A DNA stretch of 64,000 nucleotides, taken from positions 15,990,077 to 16,054,076 of the forward strand of contig OX335646.2 of the NCBI GenBank assembly GCA_946894095.1, read 5' to 3'. Shown in pieces: positions 21,521 through 31,480 of this stretch. The first letter of the stretch is position 1; every line of letters begins with the position of its first letter. The position numbers and the translations under genes are program-made. The notes beneath the pieces are model-generated. The model was not told the DNA's origin. It saw only the letters and a program-made list of their open reading frames with translations, and searched no databases. The DNA is from Incurvaria masculella (Eukaryota > Arthropoda > Insecta > Lepidoptera > Incurvariidae).

Positions 21521-21800
21521 GCTCCATGGTTCGGAATCCATGTAAAACTGTAGGTTCCCTTCCCCTCCTAGGTGGTAGGGTTTAAGCCCGCCCGGGTTGG
21601 TACCATCGCATTGGATGAAAAGATGGTCGAAGCGGCAATGAAAAATTGTCCGTGTTTTGCATCCAGTTCAATGTAGCCGTGCTCATAAAGGGAAGGTCCT
21701 GGCATGGCACCTACTTCCTTCGGGAATGTGGTGTATCGGGCTAATATCATAACGGTAGTTGTGTGGTATTAGCCATCCATGTCAGGTTACATAAAAAAAT
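21521..21800 (+). repeat. SINE-1 copy without head
   Basis: Good conservation from GCTCCATGGTTCGGAATCC through GCCCGCCCGGGTTGGTACC, a GTCCTGGCATGGCACC block and TAACGGTAGTTGTGTGG to an A-rich tail. It lies tail-to-tail with the copy at 21990. Confidence 0.8.
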
Positions 21801-21821
21801 GCCCGTTTCCGTTTAATTTCC

Positions 21822-21932
21822 GTTCAGCTACAAAAATCCCAAAATTACCTTTCGGTTACACCATATAAATATGCCATGTAACCGAAAGTCGGTCTTCAGG
21901 TAATCGGATTTCAGGTAACTGGAGGTGGTGAA
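21822..21932. mobile_element. MITE-D copy 3
   Basis: GGTTACACCATATAAATATG core with CAGCTACAAAAATCCC at the left and AACTGGAGGTGGTGAA at the right. It lies between two oppositely oriented SINE-1 copies. Confidence 0.6.
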
Positions 21933-21989
21933 AACAGGGGTAAATAACGTTCCGTGAAGTCCTTATAGACGTGTTCTCACGTTTTCTTA

Positions 21990-22345
21990 TGTAACTGGAC
22001 ATGGATGGCTAATACCAAACTGACCGTTAGATATTAGCCTAACACCCAGCACGGGAACTGGGTTGCCATGCCAGGACTTTCCTTATATTGCTTGGCTGCA
22101 TTAAACTGAATGGATAACATGGACAATTTTCATTGCCGCTTCAACCATTCAATGCGATGGTGTCAACCCGGGCGGTATTAACCCTACCGCCTAGTAAGGA
22201 ACAGGACTTACAGTTTTACGTGGAATTCGAACCACGGCCAGCCTCAACGGTTGAAAATCGTCACGCACCCAGAACCCAACCGCGCTCAGAGGTGCTTCAC
22301 CCATCTTATCGAATCGCAAGGCGTCGCACTACGTATCGTTGGAAC
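21990..22345 (-). repeat. SINE-1, nearly full length
   Basis: Reverse orientation from ACTGGACATGGATGGCTAAT through CAACCCGGGCGG to the head CCAACCGCGCTCAGAGGTG and CTTATCGAATCGCAAGGCG. Confidence 0.8.
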
Positions 22346-22387
22346 TCGATAAAATCATGTAGTAAGCAAATTCGTAAGCGGACTTAC

Positions 22388-22411
22388 TTGCCGGCGGTGC
22401 CACCATTGTTG
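22388..22411 (-). other. Candidate start-codon micro-exon
   Basis: On the minus strand a T-rich tract ending ATGTAG precedes CAACAATGGTGGCACCGCC, closely followed by a CGGCAA/GTAAGT donor. The ATG has a favourable context (CAACAATGG) and would encode MVAPPA before the splice. The exon is only 24 bases, so chance is quite possible. Confidence 0.25.
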
Positions 22412-22431
22412 CTACATAAAAAATATACGTA

Positions 22432-22483
22432 ATAATAATAATTAAATTAATTAATTATTATTTAATTATTATTAATTTTTACA
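22432..22483. repeat. AT-only imperfect palindrome
   Basis: AATAATAATTAAATTAATTA and its approximate inverse lie side by side. Strand-slippage or cruciform-prone DNA. Confidence 0.5.
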
Positions 22484-22616
22484 TAATGGTAACTAGGAGC
22501 TGAGGAAGACACGGATACTTTCATACCGATTCATGTGCAGTCCGAAATCCTTCCAAAATATTAGGGTGTATCCAGATACCGCAGCTAGTAATTAAGAAAT
22601 AAAATCTCTAATTCTA

Positions 22617-22735
22617 CTATTCAGAGTGGGCGGACTAACTTTAGCACGCGTATTAATGTCAGACTAAACCGGTTTTTGAATGATTAGTCCGGTTCTAATC
22701 TCGTACTAAGTTTTGACAGGTCCTCTCTGAATACG
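22617..22735. mobile_element. MITE-B copy 3
   Basis: TATTCAGAGTGGGCGGACTA at the left and CTCTCTGAATACG at the right. About nine bases longer than the 110-bp copies because of extra sequence before GACTAAACCGG. Confidence 0.75.
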
Positions 22736-22842
22736 ACTGTAAGAGCATGTAAAAAGTTATCACCCGTATTGATGGGGTAACGACTATCTTAACGTGACAT
22801 CTTAAGCCTTTCCTAGGATAACGGTGGTCACGTACAGCAGGT

Positions 22843-23063
22843 CTATTCCTGGCATTCAGTAATAAGGAATCAGTAATCCTGAGTCCAGAAAACCGCTTTT
22901 ATAGCGATTTTCAAAGCAAGTTTAAAAACGAAAAACCTTAATTGATTAAAAAAACTATGCCCCGGAATATTTTCGTCAAGAAAATCGCTTTGAAAACCGT
23001 TACCGAAAAGCGGTTTTCTAGACTCAAGATTCCAGATTCCTGATTACTGAATGCCAGGAATAG
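22843..23063. mobile_element. MITE-A, complete fold-back (221 bp)
   Basis: CTATTCCTGGCATTCAGTAA at the left is inverted at 23044-23063, and the arms pair inward for roughly 70 bases through GAAAACCGCTTTT. The flanks AGCAGGT and ACCTGC extend the inverted repeat slightly. This is the reference copy for the family. Confidence 0.75.
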
Positions 23064-23089
23064 AACCTGCAGATGGGCCACGCTTGGAT

Positions 23090-23434
23090 CCGCCCGGACG
23101 CTCCCACCGCGAGATCCGCCGCGAAGCCTGCGTCCGCCTGACTCACTCCAGCTCGCTCCTAACTTTCACACGCATAAAACCACCTCGCGCGCCGTCACCC
23201 GAACCCAGTACCGCTCCGTCCGCCGCCGCACCGCTCCGTGCCGACTGTCGCAAGCGGACGAGCCTGCGACCAACCGCCGACGCCAGTGAAATCGAAAGTG
23301 ACTCGGAACTGTGACAGTGCACTAGTGCTTTAGTGAACTCAGAAACAGTGATCGGTAGCTGCGTGTGTTATCCTGAAACTGTTTCCGCCGCTGGAGTGAA
23401 CCCGTAGAGACCGCGCTGAAAACTTACACACGAG
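23090..23434 (+). other. Candidate non-coding first exon and promoter island
   Basis: A GC-rich start (TCCCACCGCGAGATCCGCCG, CCGTCCGCCGCCGCACCG) grades into a typical insect 5' UTR (AGTGAACTCAGAAACAGTGA) and ends at a CGAG/GTACAT donor (23435). An 87-codon frame from 23051 ends at 23314, before the donor, and is unlikely to be the product. The gene body would lie to the right with a long first intron. Confidence 0.4.
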
Positions 23435-23436
23435 GT

Positions 23437-24200
23437 ACATACAATATACTTATACTTTATTCGTTTTTTTTTTCTGTACAGTAAGAAATATGTTTCATAA
23501 TTTAACTTTAATGGTATATATAAGTAATAGTCGAAGCTTGCAGAATCAAAAAGAAATATTTCTAAAAAATTGTATTGATACAAACACCAATTTCATTCAA
23601 TTAATTGTGTTCAGAGATTCAATTATATTTTTTAATTAACATAAACATTTTCTTCATACTTGAAATCCAAGAAAAATCAAAATCAGGATAACAATGTGTC
23701 GCGGCCAAAACAAAGAGACAGTTGTAAATGCAAGAATAATATAAATTTAGGATAAAGAATCGTTCTCGTTGGGAACTATATAAATTGGGAATGATGATAG
23801 TCTTTGTGATATTCTTATTCATAATTGTAATTTTTGTATGACTGTTTGTTTAAAAAAAAAAAAAATCAAAAACCAGGATACAAAATTGTTGTGAAATCAA
23901 AGAGCAGGATACAAATACAGGATTCAAAAATCTTATCATTACCTCAAAGAGTAAGATACAATTGCAGAATTAAAAAAAAGTGAGGTTACGCGGTTATCAT
24001 AAATATACATTTAAAAAACTTCCCCACGCTTCAAAAATATAATGCAATGAACGCGCGCCACCATGTAGAGCAGACTTCACGCCTTGTTTCAGCTTATCTG
24101 GCGCCAATTACTAGTAGAAAGTTGCATAATTTTACTTTCACTCGCTCAAATTATCGCGGGCGTATCGCGGACGTTCAAAAAATCATTTGCATAAACTTAC
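23437..24200. other. AT-rich DNA with a degenerate short repeat
   Basis: No gene. CAGGATACAAA-like motifs recur several times between about 23868 and 23965 at irregular spacing. Confidence 0.4.
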
Positions 24201-24440
24201 GAACACTCCGCGCAAACGTGCGTCCGGAGGAAAAACACCTTCGCTTGTTCTGCGATGTGGACGCTACTGCAGGGCGATAGAAGGTCGATTTTGCAACGCC
24301 GGGTGGGCACGGCGTGTAACAAGAGTCGGCATCTCAAGAAAGTGGGTCGGCGCGACGTGTGTGAGTTTGAGCCACACAGTTGGCGGATATTAGCATGTGC
24401 AGCGAGAGCTCTACGCCGACTGTATGGCACATTGCTGAAA
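24201..24440 (-). other. Candidate first exon, minus strand
   Basis: A GC-rich island whose minus strand ends in a GTGTTC/GTAAGT donor (24200). A 77-codon frame from an ATG at 24430 (MPYSRRRALAAHANIRQLCG) stays open to the donor. It is Arg- and Cys-rich without a recognisable domain, so a 5' UTR is as likely as coding. Confidence 0.35.
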
Positions 24441-24637
24441 AATACGAACTGAAAAATTTTAATAAGAATATTTCATGCTACTTTATTGATTAGGAACAAA
24501 ACTTTGGTGAATATGTCTGTATTTCTTAGGTTTTCATGGTAACTATTAGTTGGTTCATGTTTGGCCTCTTAATACCAACATTTTGAACCTGAGAACTGCT
24601 TTAATTTTTTGAAAAAAACTACTGATATTTTAGTAAG

Positions 24638-24773
24638 TTCAATGTAGTCGTGCTCGTAAAGGGAAGGTCCTGGTATGGCACCTAATTCCTTCGGGAATGT
24701 GGCGTATAGTGCTAGTAGTAGCTAGTAAGAAGTTGTATGGTATTAGCCATCAATGTCAAGTTGCATAAAAAAA
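24638..24773 (+). repeat. SINE-1 3' half
   Basis: TTCAATGTAGTCGTGCTCGT, a GTCCTGGTATGGCACC block, TTCCTTCGGGAATGTGG and an A run after CAAGTTGCAT. Confidence 0.75.
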
Positions 24774-25374
24774 AGTTCTTAATGGGCTTCTTAGTTCACA
24801 TTATGAATGTCAAACGAGAAATTTGCCTTTTCAAAAAAATATTATTAATTCATTTAGGTATTTAAAAAGTTCCTAATTACTTAAACTGAAATTCATTTTA
24901 TTCATTAATTTAGCAATGAATTCATTGGGATAAGCCAGTCGGTTTTTGTAAAATAAAAAAGATGCAATAACTAATTATTTACTTAGTAAATTTCATCAAC
25001 GTCTCATGCGTGGAAGACATTATATGGCTGATAATAAACAGTTTCATTTCTATTACAACATAATCCTGCACTCAATTGCAAAGGAAAGTAAATCGGACAT
25101 TGTATGTTATAAGATGGTTCTTAGCTAACGTTTACAACAGTTCCTTATTACAAAACTCATGGCACACACTAGACGAGATGTGGGCTAGATGGTCGGTGCC
25201 TCCGTAGCATTGTGCGCGCGCACGGGCCGGGACGCTTCTCTACTTCGCAACCAGCATGATAGATTGCGGATGTACCACTATTATTTTTCAGTATCATTTT
25301 CGAACTCATCTTTATCCATACCCATACAGTCAATAAAGCGGAAGTGCCTTGAAGTTTGAAGAAGACGGATCGGA
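24774..25374. other. No recognised feature
   Basis: AT-rich. A short GC-rich piece at about 25197-25245 (GTGCGCGCGCACGGGCCGGG) contains the perfect palindrome GTGCGCGCGCAC. Confidence 0.4.
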
Positions 25375-25815
25375 GCCCCTAGTCCCAGTTGTCACCTAAA
25401 TTGGCGTTTACGCCAAACCGATTAACTGGCGTTATCAAATGTGTGGATAAATTGAAGAGCATTTATGAGTCCGAGTTTGATTTGACAGTAAATACGGCGA
25501 CGTTGCCGTTTACACCGACCTCGAGTTTTTTAACAAATCGGGAGTCCGAGCTTTGACAGCTTGAAGAAGTGAAACCCCAGCATCTAGTATCTTAGGGCCG
25601 AGTGCACGAACGTACCAAAAATCAAAATCAACGTCAAAGTATGATCAAACACGTCTCTTTGTCTGGACAGTATGGAAGGAACTCTATGCGGATCACTAAA
25701 AGTGACGTGTTTGAACATTGATTAACTCGGCCGTCTCTTCGTGCAACCGGGGCGTAGTCTTGTATTTTCGAAGTTCCATAAACGCCAATTTAGGTGATAA
25801 CTCGGACTGACCAGT
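25375..25815. mobile_element. MITE-C copy interrupted by another element
   Basis: CACCTAAATTGGCGTTTACG at 25392 and GCCAATTTAGGTGATAACTC at the right are the ends. The interior is in reverse order relative to the 4728 copy. It is longer than other copies because of the insertion at 25593-25755. Confidence 0.7.
25593..25755. mobile_element. Small inverted-repeat element nested in MITE-C
   Basis: GGCCGAGTGCACGAACG at the left matches, in inverse and imperfectly, the right end (TTCGTGCAACCGGGGC). Further inside, GATCAAACACGTC faces GACGTGTTTGAACATTGATT. Confidence 0.45.
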
Positions 25816-26334
25816 AAGATTTTTGCTTGCAAAGAATTTACGAGAGCTGATGTAAAACTTAATTTATTTGAAAATAGAATGCGATCCCCCGCGGCGCCGC
25901 CATCTATTTGGTCGTTTTAGTCAATTAAAATGTGTTTGAATGCATGAAAAAAAATGCGTTTCTATTCACGCCAAAGACGTCAAACTTCTTACCGTAGTAC
26001 ACATTTTTTTTGTTTGAAGGCGCCATCCTCTGGAACCAGTCGGAATTGGTAAATTATTTTGGCAATAAATTTATATTTTTAAATAAATGAATAATTGAGT
26101 TTAGTTTAAACGACTTGCAACATGGCCAACTCTAATTGCTGTCGCAAATTTTTATCACACTAGACGAGTGGCATAACAAATCTTAAATTACTTAAAATAT
26201 TAGTTTGTGATGTGTATATGTGTCAAAATAACATGAAAACCTTAAGCATCCGTCGTATTATAACAACTCACATTTGTATTTGTATCGTATCATATCGCAT
26301 TATACGTTAATCTTGTTGTAGTTACTATCGAGAG
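25816..26334. other. No recognised feature
   Basis: AT-rich sequence without shared repeats or supported frames. Confidence 0.4.
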
Positions 26335-26490
26335 ATGGTCGAAGCGGCAATGAAAATAGTCCCTGTATTCCATCCAGTTCAATGTAGCCGTTCAATATAA
26401 AGAAGATACTGGCATGGCACCTCGTTTACATGGGGTGTGTTAGGATAATATAATAACAGTATATATGTTATTCGTATCCAGATACATAAA
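26335..26490 (+). repeat. SINE-1 3' half
   Basis: AGATGGTCGAAGCGGCAATG, CAGTTCAATGTAGCCG, ACTGGCATGGCACC, GGTGTGTTAGG and a terminal ACATAAAAC. Confidence 0.7.
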
Positions 26491-26676
26491 ACAATTTACA
26501 AACTTCTTACTCCTAAAAAAATCGTACATACTAACTTCCGAAACCACACAACCGACTTCAATTACATTTTGTGAATGTATTTGATTGGTTGATCGGTATG
26601 ATAGTTTTGGATCCGATTGGTGGCGCTGTTGGCGAGGTTTAGATTGTTTTTTATGTTTAGCGCGGCATATGACATA

Positions 26677-27959
26677 TAGGTCGGGGAAAAAGTCTTTTCG
26701 CATTGTAGTATGTATGAACTTGTAATAAAATCTCTTTGGCTATACTATTTGTATCTGGCTGGTTTTGGTATCATTGAAAGTTTAAATTTTAAAGAACATA
26801 ATTCCAAATTCAAATTAGGAAAATGTGTGATTCTCATTCGTTTTTCGTACTGTCAAAATGAGTGAATCTAATGAAGAAATTCGATACATTTTAAAATTTT
26901 ACTACAAAAAAGGTAAAAATGCAACGCAAGCCGCGAAAAAAATTTGCGATGTTTATGGACCTAGTGCAGTGTCTGTGAGAGTAGCACAAATTTGGTTTAA
27001 GCGTTTTCAATCCGGAAATTTTGATGTCAAAGATGCACGTCGCTCTGGTCGCCCTATTACGGATAAAATGGATGCCATTTTTGAAAAAGTGGAGCAAGAT
27101 CGGCATATCAGTAGTTACGACGTAGCTGAAGAACTAGGAATTGACCACAAAACAGTTTTGGCGCATTTGAAAAAAACTGGGTACACAAAAAAGCTCGATA
27201 TTTGGGTACCTCACGAGCTCACTGAAAGAAACCTAATGAACCGTGTACTCATTTGTGATTCTTTATTACGACGTAATGAAACCGAACCATTTTTGAAGAA
27301 GCTGATAACTGGTGATGAAAAGTGGATCACGTACGACAAGAACGTGCGAAAAAGGTCGTGGTCAAAGGCCGGTCAAGCTTCACAGACTGTGGCGAAACCC
27401 GGGTTAACTCGCAACAAGGTGATGCTGTGTGTGTGGTGGGATTGGAAGGGCATTATTCATTATGAGCTGTTACCACCAGGCAGGACCATCGATTCTGAAC
27501 TCTACTGCGAACAACTGATGAGATTAAAGCAAGAAGTTGAGAGAAAGCGGCCGGAATTAATCAACAGAAGGGGTGTGGTTTTTCATCATGATAACGCTAG
27601 ACCTCACACATCTTTAGCCACTCAGCAAAAACTAAGAGAGTTTGGCTGGGAGGTGTTAATGCATCCGCCGTATAGTCCTGACCTTGCACCTTCAGATTTC
27701 CACCTGTTTAGGTCTCTTCAGAATTCATTAGGCAGTGTCAGGTTAACATCACGAGAGGACTGCCAAAACCACTTGTCGCGGTATATTGATCAGAAGTCCC
27801 AATATTTCTATAGCAATGGGATCATGTCCCTACCTACAAGATGGCAAAAAGTTATCGAACAAAATGGTACCTACATACTTTAGTTAAATGTAAATAAACC
27901 ATATTAAAAAATGTTTTGAATTTTCTTAAAAAATGCGAAGAAACTTTTTCCCCAACCAA
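26677..27959 (+). mobile_element. Complete mariner element (1283 bp)
   Basis: 28-bp terminal inverted repeats at 26677-26704 and 27932-27959 match at 24 of 28 positions (GGGGAAAAAGT and TCGCATT shared). TA stands directly outside both ends, the mariner target duplication. The element holds one uninterrupted transposase and an AATAAA at 27893. It sits in the 3' end of a LINE-B copy. All parts needed for mobility are present, so it could be active or recently so. Confidence 0.95.
26858..27883 (+). CDS. Mariner-family transposase, intact, 341 residues
   Basis: Catalyses cut-and-paste transposition at TA sites. The N-terminal helix-turn-helix region that binds the inverted repeats spans about residues 5-110, with RRSGRP at 61-66 linking the two parts. 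WVPHEL at 116-121 is the interdomain signature. The catalytic triad is D153 (ITGDEKW), D245 (FHHDNARPHTS) and D280 (PYSPDLAPSDFHLF), with 34 residues between the last two: the DD34D pattern of mariner proper. Length is normal for the family, the start follows TGTCAAA, and there are no frameshifts or stops. Activity cannot be judged from sequence alone. The subfamily would need a tree; it has the look of the group containing the ancestral SETMAR element. Confidence 0.95.
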   Translation: MSESNEEIRYILKFYYKKGKNATQAAKKICDVYGPSAVSVRVAQIWFKRFQSGNFDVKDARRSGRPITDKMDAIFEKVEQDRHISSYDVAEELGIDHKTVLAHLKKTGYTKKLDIWVPHELTERNLMNRVLICDSLLRRNETEPFLKKLITGDEKWITYDKNVRKRSWSKAGQASQTVAKPGLTRNKVMLCVWWDWKGIIHYELLPPGRTIDSELYCEQLMRLKQEVERKRPELINRRGVVFHHDNARPHTSLATQQKLREFGWEVLMHPPYSPDLAPSDFHLFRSLQNSLGSVRLTSREDCQNHLSRYIDQKSQYFYSNGIMSLPTRWQKVIEQNGTYIL

Positions 27960-27961
27960 TA

Positions 27962-28145
27962 TATAGGACATATTAAGGTGCCCGACGACGCCCATGGGAT
28001 TTCGGATTTACAGGGGGCTGCGAAAACCATGCCGACCGGCCAGGTGCTTCTTCACACCATGTTTGAAGGACCCCAGGTTGTACTTTGGGGGAAATACATT
28101 GGAAGGGAGTTCATTCCATAGTTTTCCGACCCTATAGGGGTCTTC
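27962..28145 (-). repeat. LINE-B 3' fragment carrying the mariner insertion
   Basis: On the minus strand it reads RLGKLWNELPSNVFPPKYN-like, then FKHGVKKHLAGRHGF, a stop and the CGTCGTCGGGCACC block. The sequence left of mariner (about 26650-26676) continues the LINE 3' end, so mariner is younger. Confidence 0.7.
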
Positions 28146-28481
28146 TAGAAGGATCTAGAAAATCGGTGGGTTCTTATTTTTGGAATGTCAACTGAGAATA
28201 TGTGCATTTTCTCCCTATTCCCCGTTGTACGTAGGTAGAATGACATGCACGCCCGCTAAGGCTTCTGTTCACTTCCGGGCTCCGCTCGGGCGAATGTTCA
28301 CAACGAAAATCATCCGAGTGGTGCCGGCAACATCAACAAGTGTTGACAATATGTCGATTGTCTTAGTCAGTTCGGTCCATTCGAAAGAATTCAACGCTTC
28401 AGTTTCATGTGAGATATGAACCAACCTATATACGAATGTAAATATACTTTTTCGTTCCAAGCAGGTACGTCGCTCATTCCA

Positions 28482-28764
28482 AGGAATGTGTTATGTATGT
28501 ATGTATAATCAACCGTGAAGCAAGGAAACACTGTGTTAGTAGGAGGCATCCATTACGGGAGGAGGAACTGTAGGAGAATTCTAAATGATGGGTATACAGC
28601 ACGTGGCGAAATCGGTAGACGCAATTCCCGCGAATGGTATGTTTTACTGGTTCGGGTCCAGCCTTGCGGTATATTCGTAAAGTAGTTATTTTCACTGGGC
28701 TCTTTCTTCAATTAATGTGTCCTTGCTTCACGGTCGAATATACATACATACATATCACATTCCT
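28482..28764. mobile_element. Inverted-repeat element (283 bp) with a tRNA-like core
   Basis: Terminal repeats of 48 bp (28482-28529 and 28717-28764) match at 44 positions, with ACCGTGAAGCAAGGA and TATGTATGTATGTATA shared. The near identity suggests recent movement. There is no reading frame of note. The centre contains the tRNA-like sequence described next. Confidence 0.75.
28597..28668 (+). other. tRNA-Leu-like sequence, degenerate
   Basis: GTGGCGAAATCGGTAGACGC at 28603 has the D-arm wording of bacterial and plastid tRNA-Leu. The T arm CTGGTTCGGGTCCAG (28647-28661) is intact, and the flanking 7-mers CAGCACG and CTTGCGG pair at five of seven positions. The anticodon and variable arms are too short, so it should not charge or decode. 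Box A- and box B-like words might still support Pol III. Confidence 0.45.
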
Positions 28765-29438
28765 AACATGCAAATGTATCCATAACATGCAATAACATAC
28801 ACAAGTCTTGTCTATACTCTGAGCGACATTGCTATCGACCTCCTTGTGGGCGAATTTCCGAAGTGAAAGTTAATCTCGACGGATATATATTACAGCTACC
28901 TTGTTATTAATACCATATTTTTACCAAGCAGGTATAGAATATTTTGTATTATCAAAATAAATCTGTTATAAATATATTAAAATAATCAGTAAGTTTAAAC
29001 ATAAAATATCATCCCGATCTCTATCTCAGAGGCTGGACTTCGGAAAAAGAGTCACCGACCATACTTCAAATATTATACAATGACCAATAAAAAGAAATGG
29101 GGTTATACTTATTAGCCTCTAGCAGTAAATTTCAAATAAAGAAATAAATTTCCATTGGCAACGCAGTCAGACGAGTATCGGATAGAAATATATACTATTT
29201 GTATGAGTATGGAGAACTGGATTTGCTTTCGCTCGAGTTATTCAGTAAAATAACCAAAGCGATTCAGTTAATTCCTTTTAAGGCTATATTTAGTGAGATC
29301 TTGCGGCGCGAAAGGCAGGTTTCCAGTAGTGGCACTCACACTCAACACTCGGGTTTGTTGGAAAAAACCGTCGCTCATCCCTACTAAAGTGGCTACACAA
29401 CCTTTTTAACGACCACTAGCCTTCCGTCTGAAAATATC
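28765..29438. other. No recognised feature
   Basis: AT-rich. Extra ACATACATAC-type repeats next to the preceding element are the only notable sequence. Confidence 0.4.
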
Positions 29439-29797
29439 ATGAAAAACATAGAACCTCCTCCTTTTGTGAAGTTGTTAAAAACTAATACAATCGTTTTAGT
29501 ACTGTTTAGGGTTCCGTACCCAAAGGGTGAAAACGGAACCCTATTACTAAGCCTCCGCTGTCCGTCCGTCCGTCCGTCCGTCCGTCCGTCCGTCTGTCAC
29601 AGGGCTGTATGTCATGAACCGTAACAGGTAGAAAGCTGAATTTTTAATAGATTATGTATTTATTTTGCCGCTATAACAAAAAATAGGCAACATTATAAAA
29701 TAATAAAAATACAAAAAACATGTTTTGTGTGTAAATATTGTACGTTGATACGGAACCCTTCGTGTGCAAGTCCGACTCGCACTTGGCCGGTTTTGAA
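29439..29797 (+). repeat. Rep-1 copy 2 with a CCGT microsatellite
   Basis: A Rep-4-like piece (ACCTCCTCCTTTTGTGAAG) precedes GGGTTCCGTACCCAAAGGGT. CCGT is repeated about seven times at 29564-29592, and the end is the GTGCAAG/CTCGCAC hairpin and TTGGCCGGTTTT. Confidence 0.7.
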
Positions 29798-31189
29798 TTA
29801 TGTAGAACCGATTTTTCGATAGTGTACTAATCAGTCAGACAACTATTCGATGAATTTATTTACGCCACTGTTACCGTTGTGGTAAGTCCATATTTTTATT
29901 AGCAAAATTATATACAATTTTTTTTACAACCGTCTTTTGGCTAAAGTAAATTAAAGTAACGGTCTGATCCGTTAAGTACTATCGGAGGATTGAAAAATCT
30001 TATTTTTCCATTTATTATAAAGCCTCCAGTAATTACGTGTCTACCCAGCTTATCGTTTTTATTCAAAAGCATTCGAAATGAATTTCATATAACTTAATCG
30101 GTTATCAAATTGTTTAATCGAAAATATGCATGAAGGCTTAATTGCCCGCAACGTTGTCACAGATTAATTGTCCGGCCTCGCGCTATAGCCAATAAAACGT
30201 CAACAGTTTTTGTGAAAATATTCCACTTCACCTCACATGACAGTCGGAATTCGCGTTTTACGCAGCCTTTTAAAGTAACGGGGGAGTTATTATTTGTTCG
30301 GTAATTAAGGACGGCCTTGATGGAGCCGGCGTTGGGCGGGGGAGCGGGTCGGGGCAGGCGGTGCAGTGGTAGGCGCGGCGCAGTGAGAAGTGCTCTCTCC
30401 ACTTCAATCACACAAATTAATCGAGTATTTCCACAAATATTTAATTTTCATTCAGGTCGACACCAAGCTTACGATGCGATGCCTTAAAATGTTAATAAGG
30501 TTTAAAAGGGTAAATAGTAAAAGGGGTTTATCTTACAACAATCATAAAAGCATCTCGAGTAGAACTATCTGGCATTAAGAACATAAACGCAATAAAAACT
30601 TGATAAAATATGAGTACGTGCTTGAACACAAGAACTTAAATTGTGTAATGCCAAACCATATTCGTGGAGTTTATAAAAAAAAAAAACATTTTCAGTAAAA
30701 AAATTCATCTACATACATTGGAAGAGTAATATTTTGACCAAATTAAATTTGCCGATAAATGTCAAATATGGGTAATTCTGAATTCTTATACTAAACGGAA
30801 TAAACGAACTATTGAATAAATTACTAAATAAATAAACGATAACAGCACGGCAGCGAGGACAACGTTAGTGTGGCAACACCAAACGTAAAGTGGCGGCGAC
30901 CGCGAGATAAAAGTGCATAAAACAAAGCTGACCCATGGCATCAATGCTATGTGTTACGCGATCCAGATATTATAAGAATGTACGTTTTATATTGAACGGG
31001 CTTTGAATGGACCCTGATCGATTAGTATCAGTTCATATCTATAGCAACCAAATATGCGTAAATAGGTGGACCAGATAGCCATGTGGCCCTAACTAGTCAA
31101 GATGTTAACGACCTGCACGGCAAAAGTAACCACGATTGGCAATGCCTTAGCTGTCTGTGACCATGTGGTCAGAACCTAGCGGCAACTTA
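29798..31189. other. No supported gene; one GC-rich patch
   Basis: Mostly AT-rich. A patch at about 30318-30378 (GGAGCCGGCGTTGGGCGGGG) has promoter-like composition without a clear exon. An acceptor-like TTTTCATTCAG at 30445-30455 precedes a short open frame without a good donor. Confidence 0.35.
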
Positions 31190-31480
31190 TTTCCGGCATG
31201 CTGTGGGTGCTTCTAATCCTGGTCAACTGGCCAGATAACCCCTCGGTAGTACCGAACCCTCGATTATTGGACTCAATACAGAGCCGAGTGGTCCGTCTTG
31301 TTCCCTGAGTCCCTCAGTCACAAACCGTTTGTAGGGTCGCTTACTCTGTTAACAGTGTTATAATGGACGATGCTCTGCGGAAATTGCATTCCTTATCCCA
31401 TTCCCATCCAACCTATATTCGGAGCACCCGCCGCAAAGTATCAAAGCACCCCCTTATGGTTGATATTAGGCTTTTGAGAA
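31190..31480 (+). repeat. LINE-A fragment, left part of a split copy
   Basis: Contains an equivalent of LDSIQRRAVRLV (about 31270-31300), CACAAACCGTTTGTAGGGTC, CCAACCTATATTCGGAGCAC and CCTTATGGTTGATATTAGGC, and is cut at GCTTTTGAGAA. Frame is disrupted. Confidence 0.65.

Noticed and set aside
29823..29881. Possible exon before GTAAGT at 29882
   Set aside because: The acceptor (TTCGATAG) lacks a pyrimidine tract and the open frame is only 19 codons; expected by chance at this rate.
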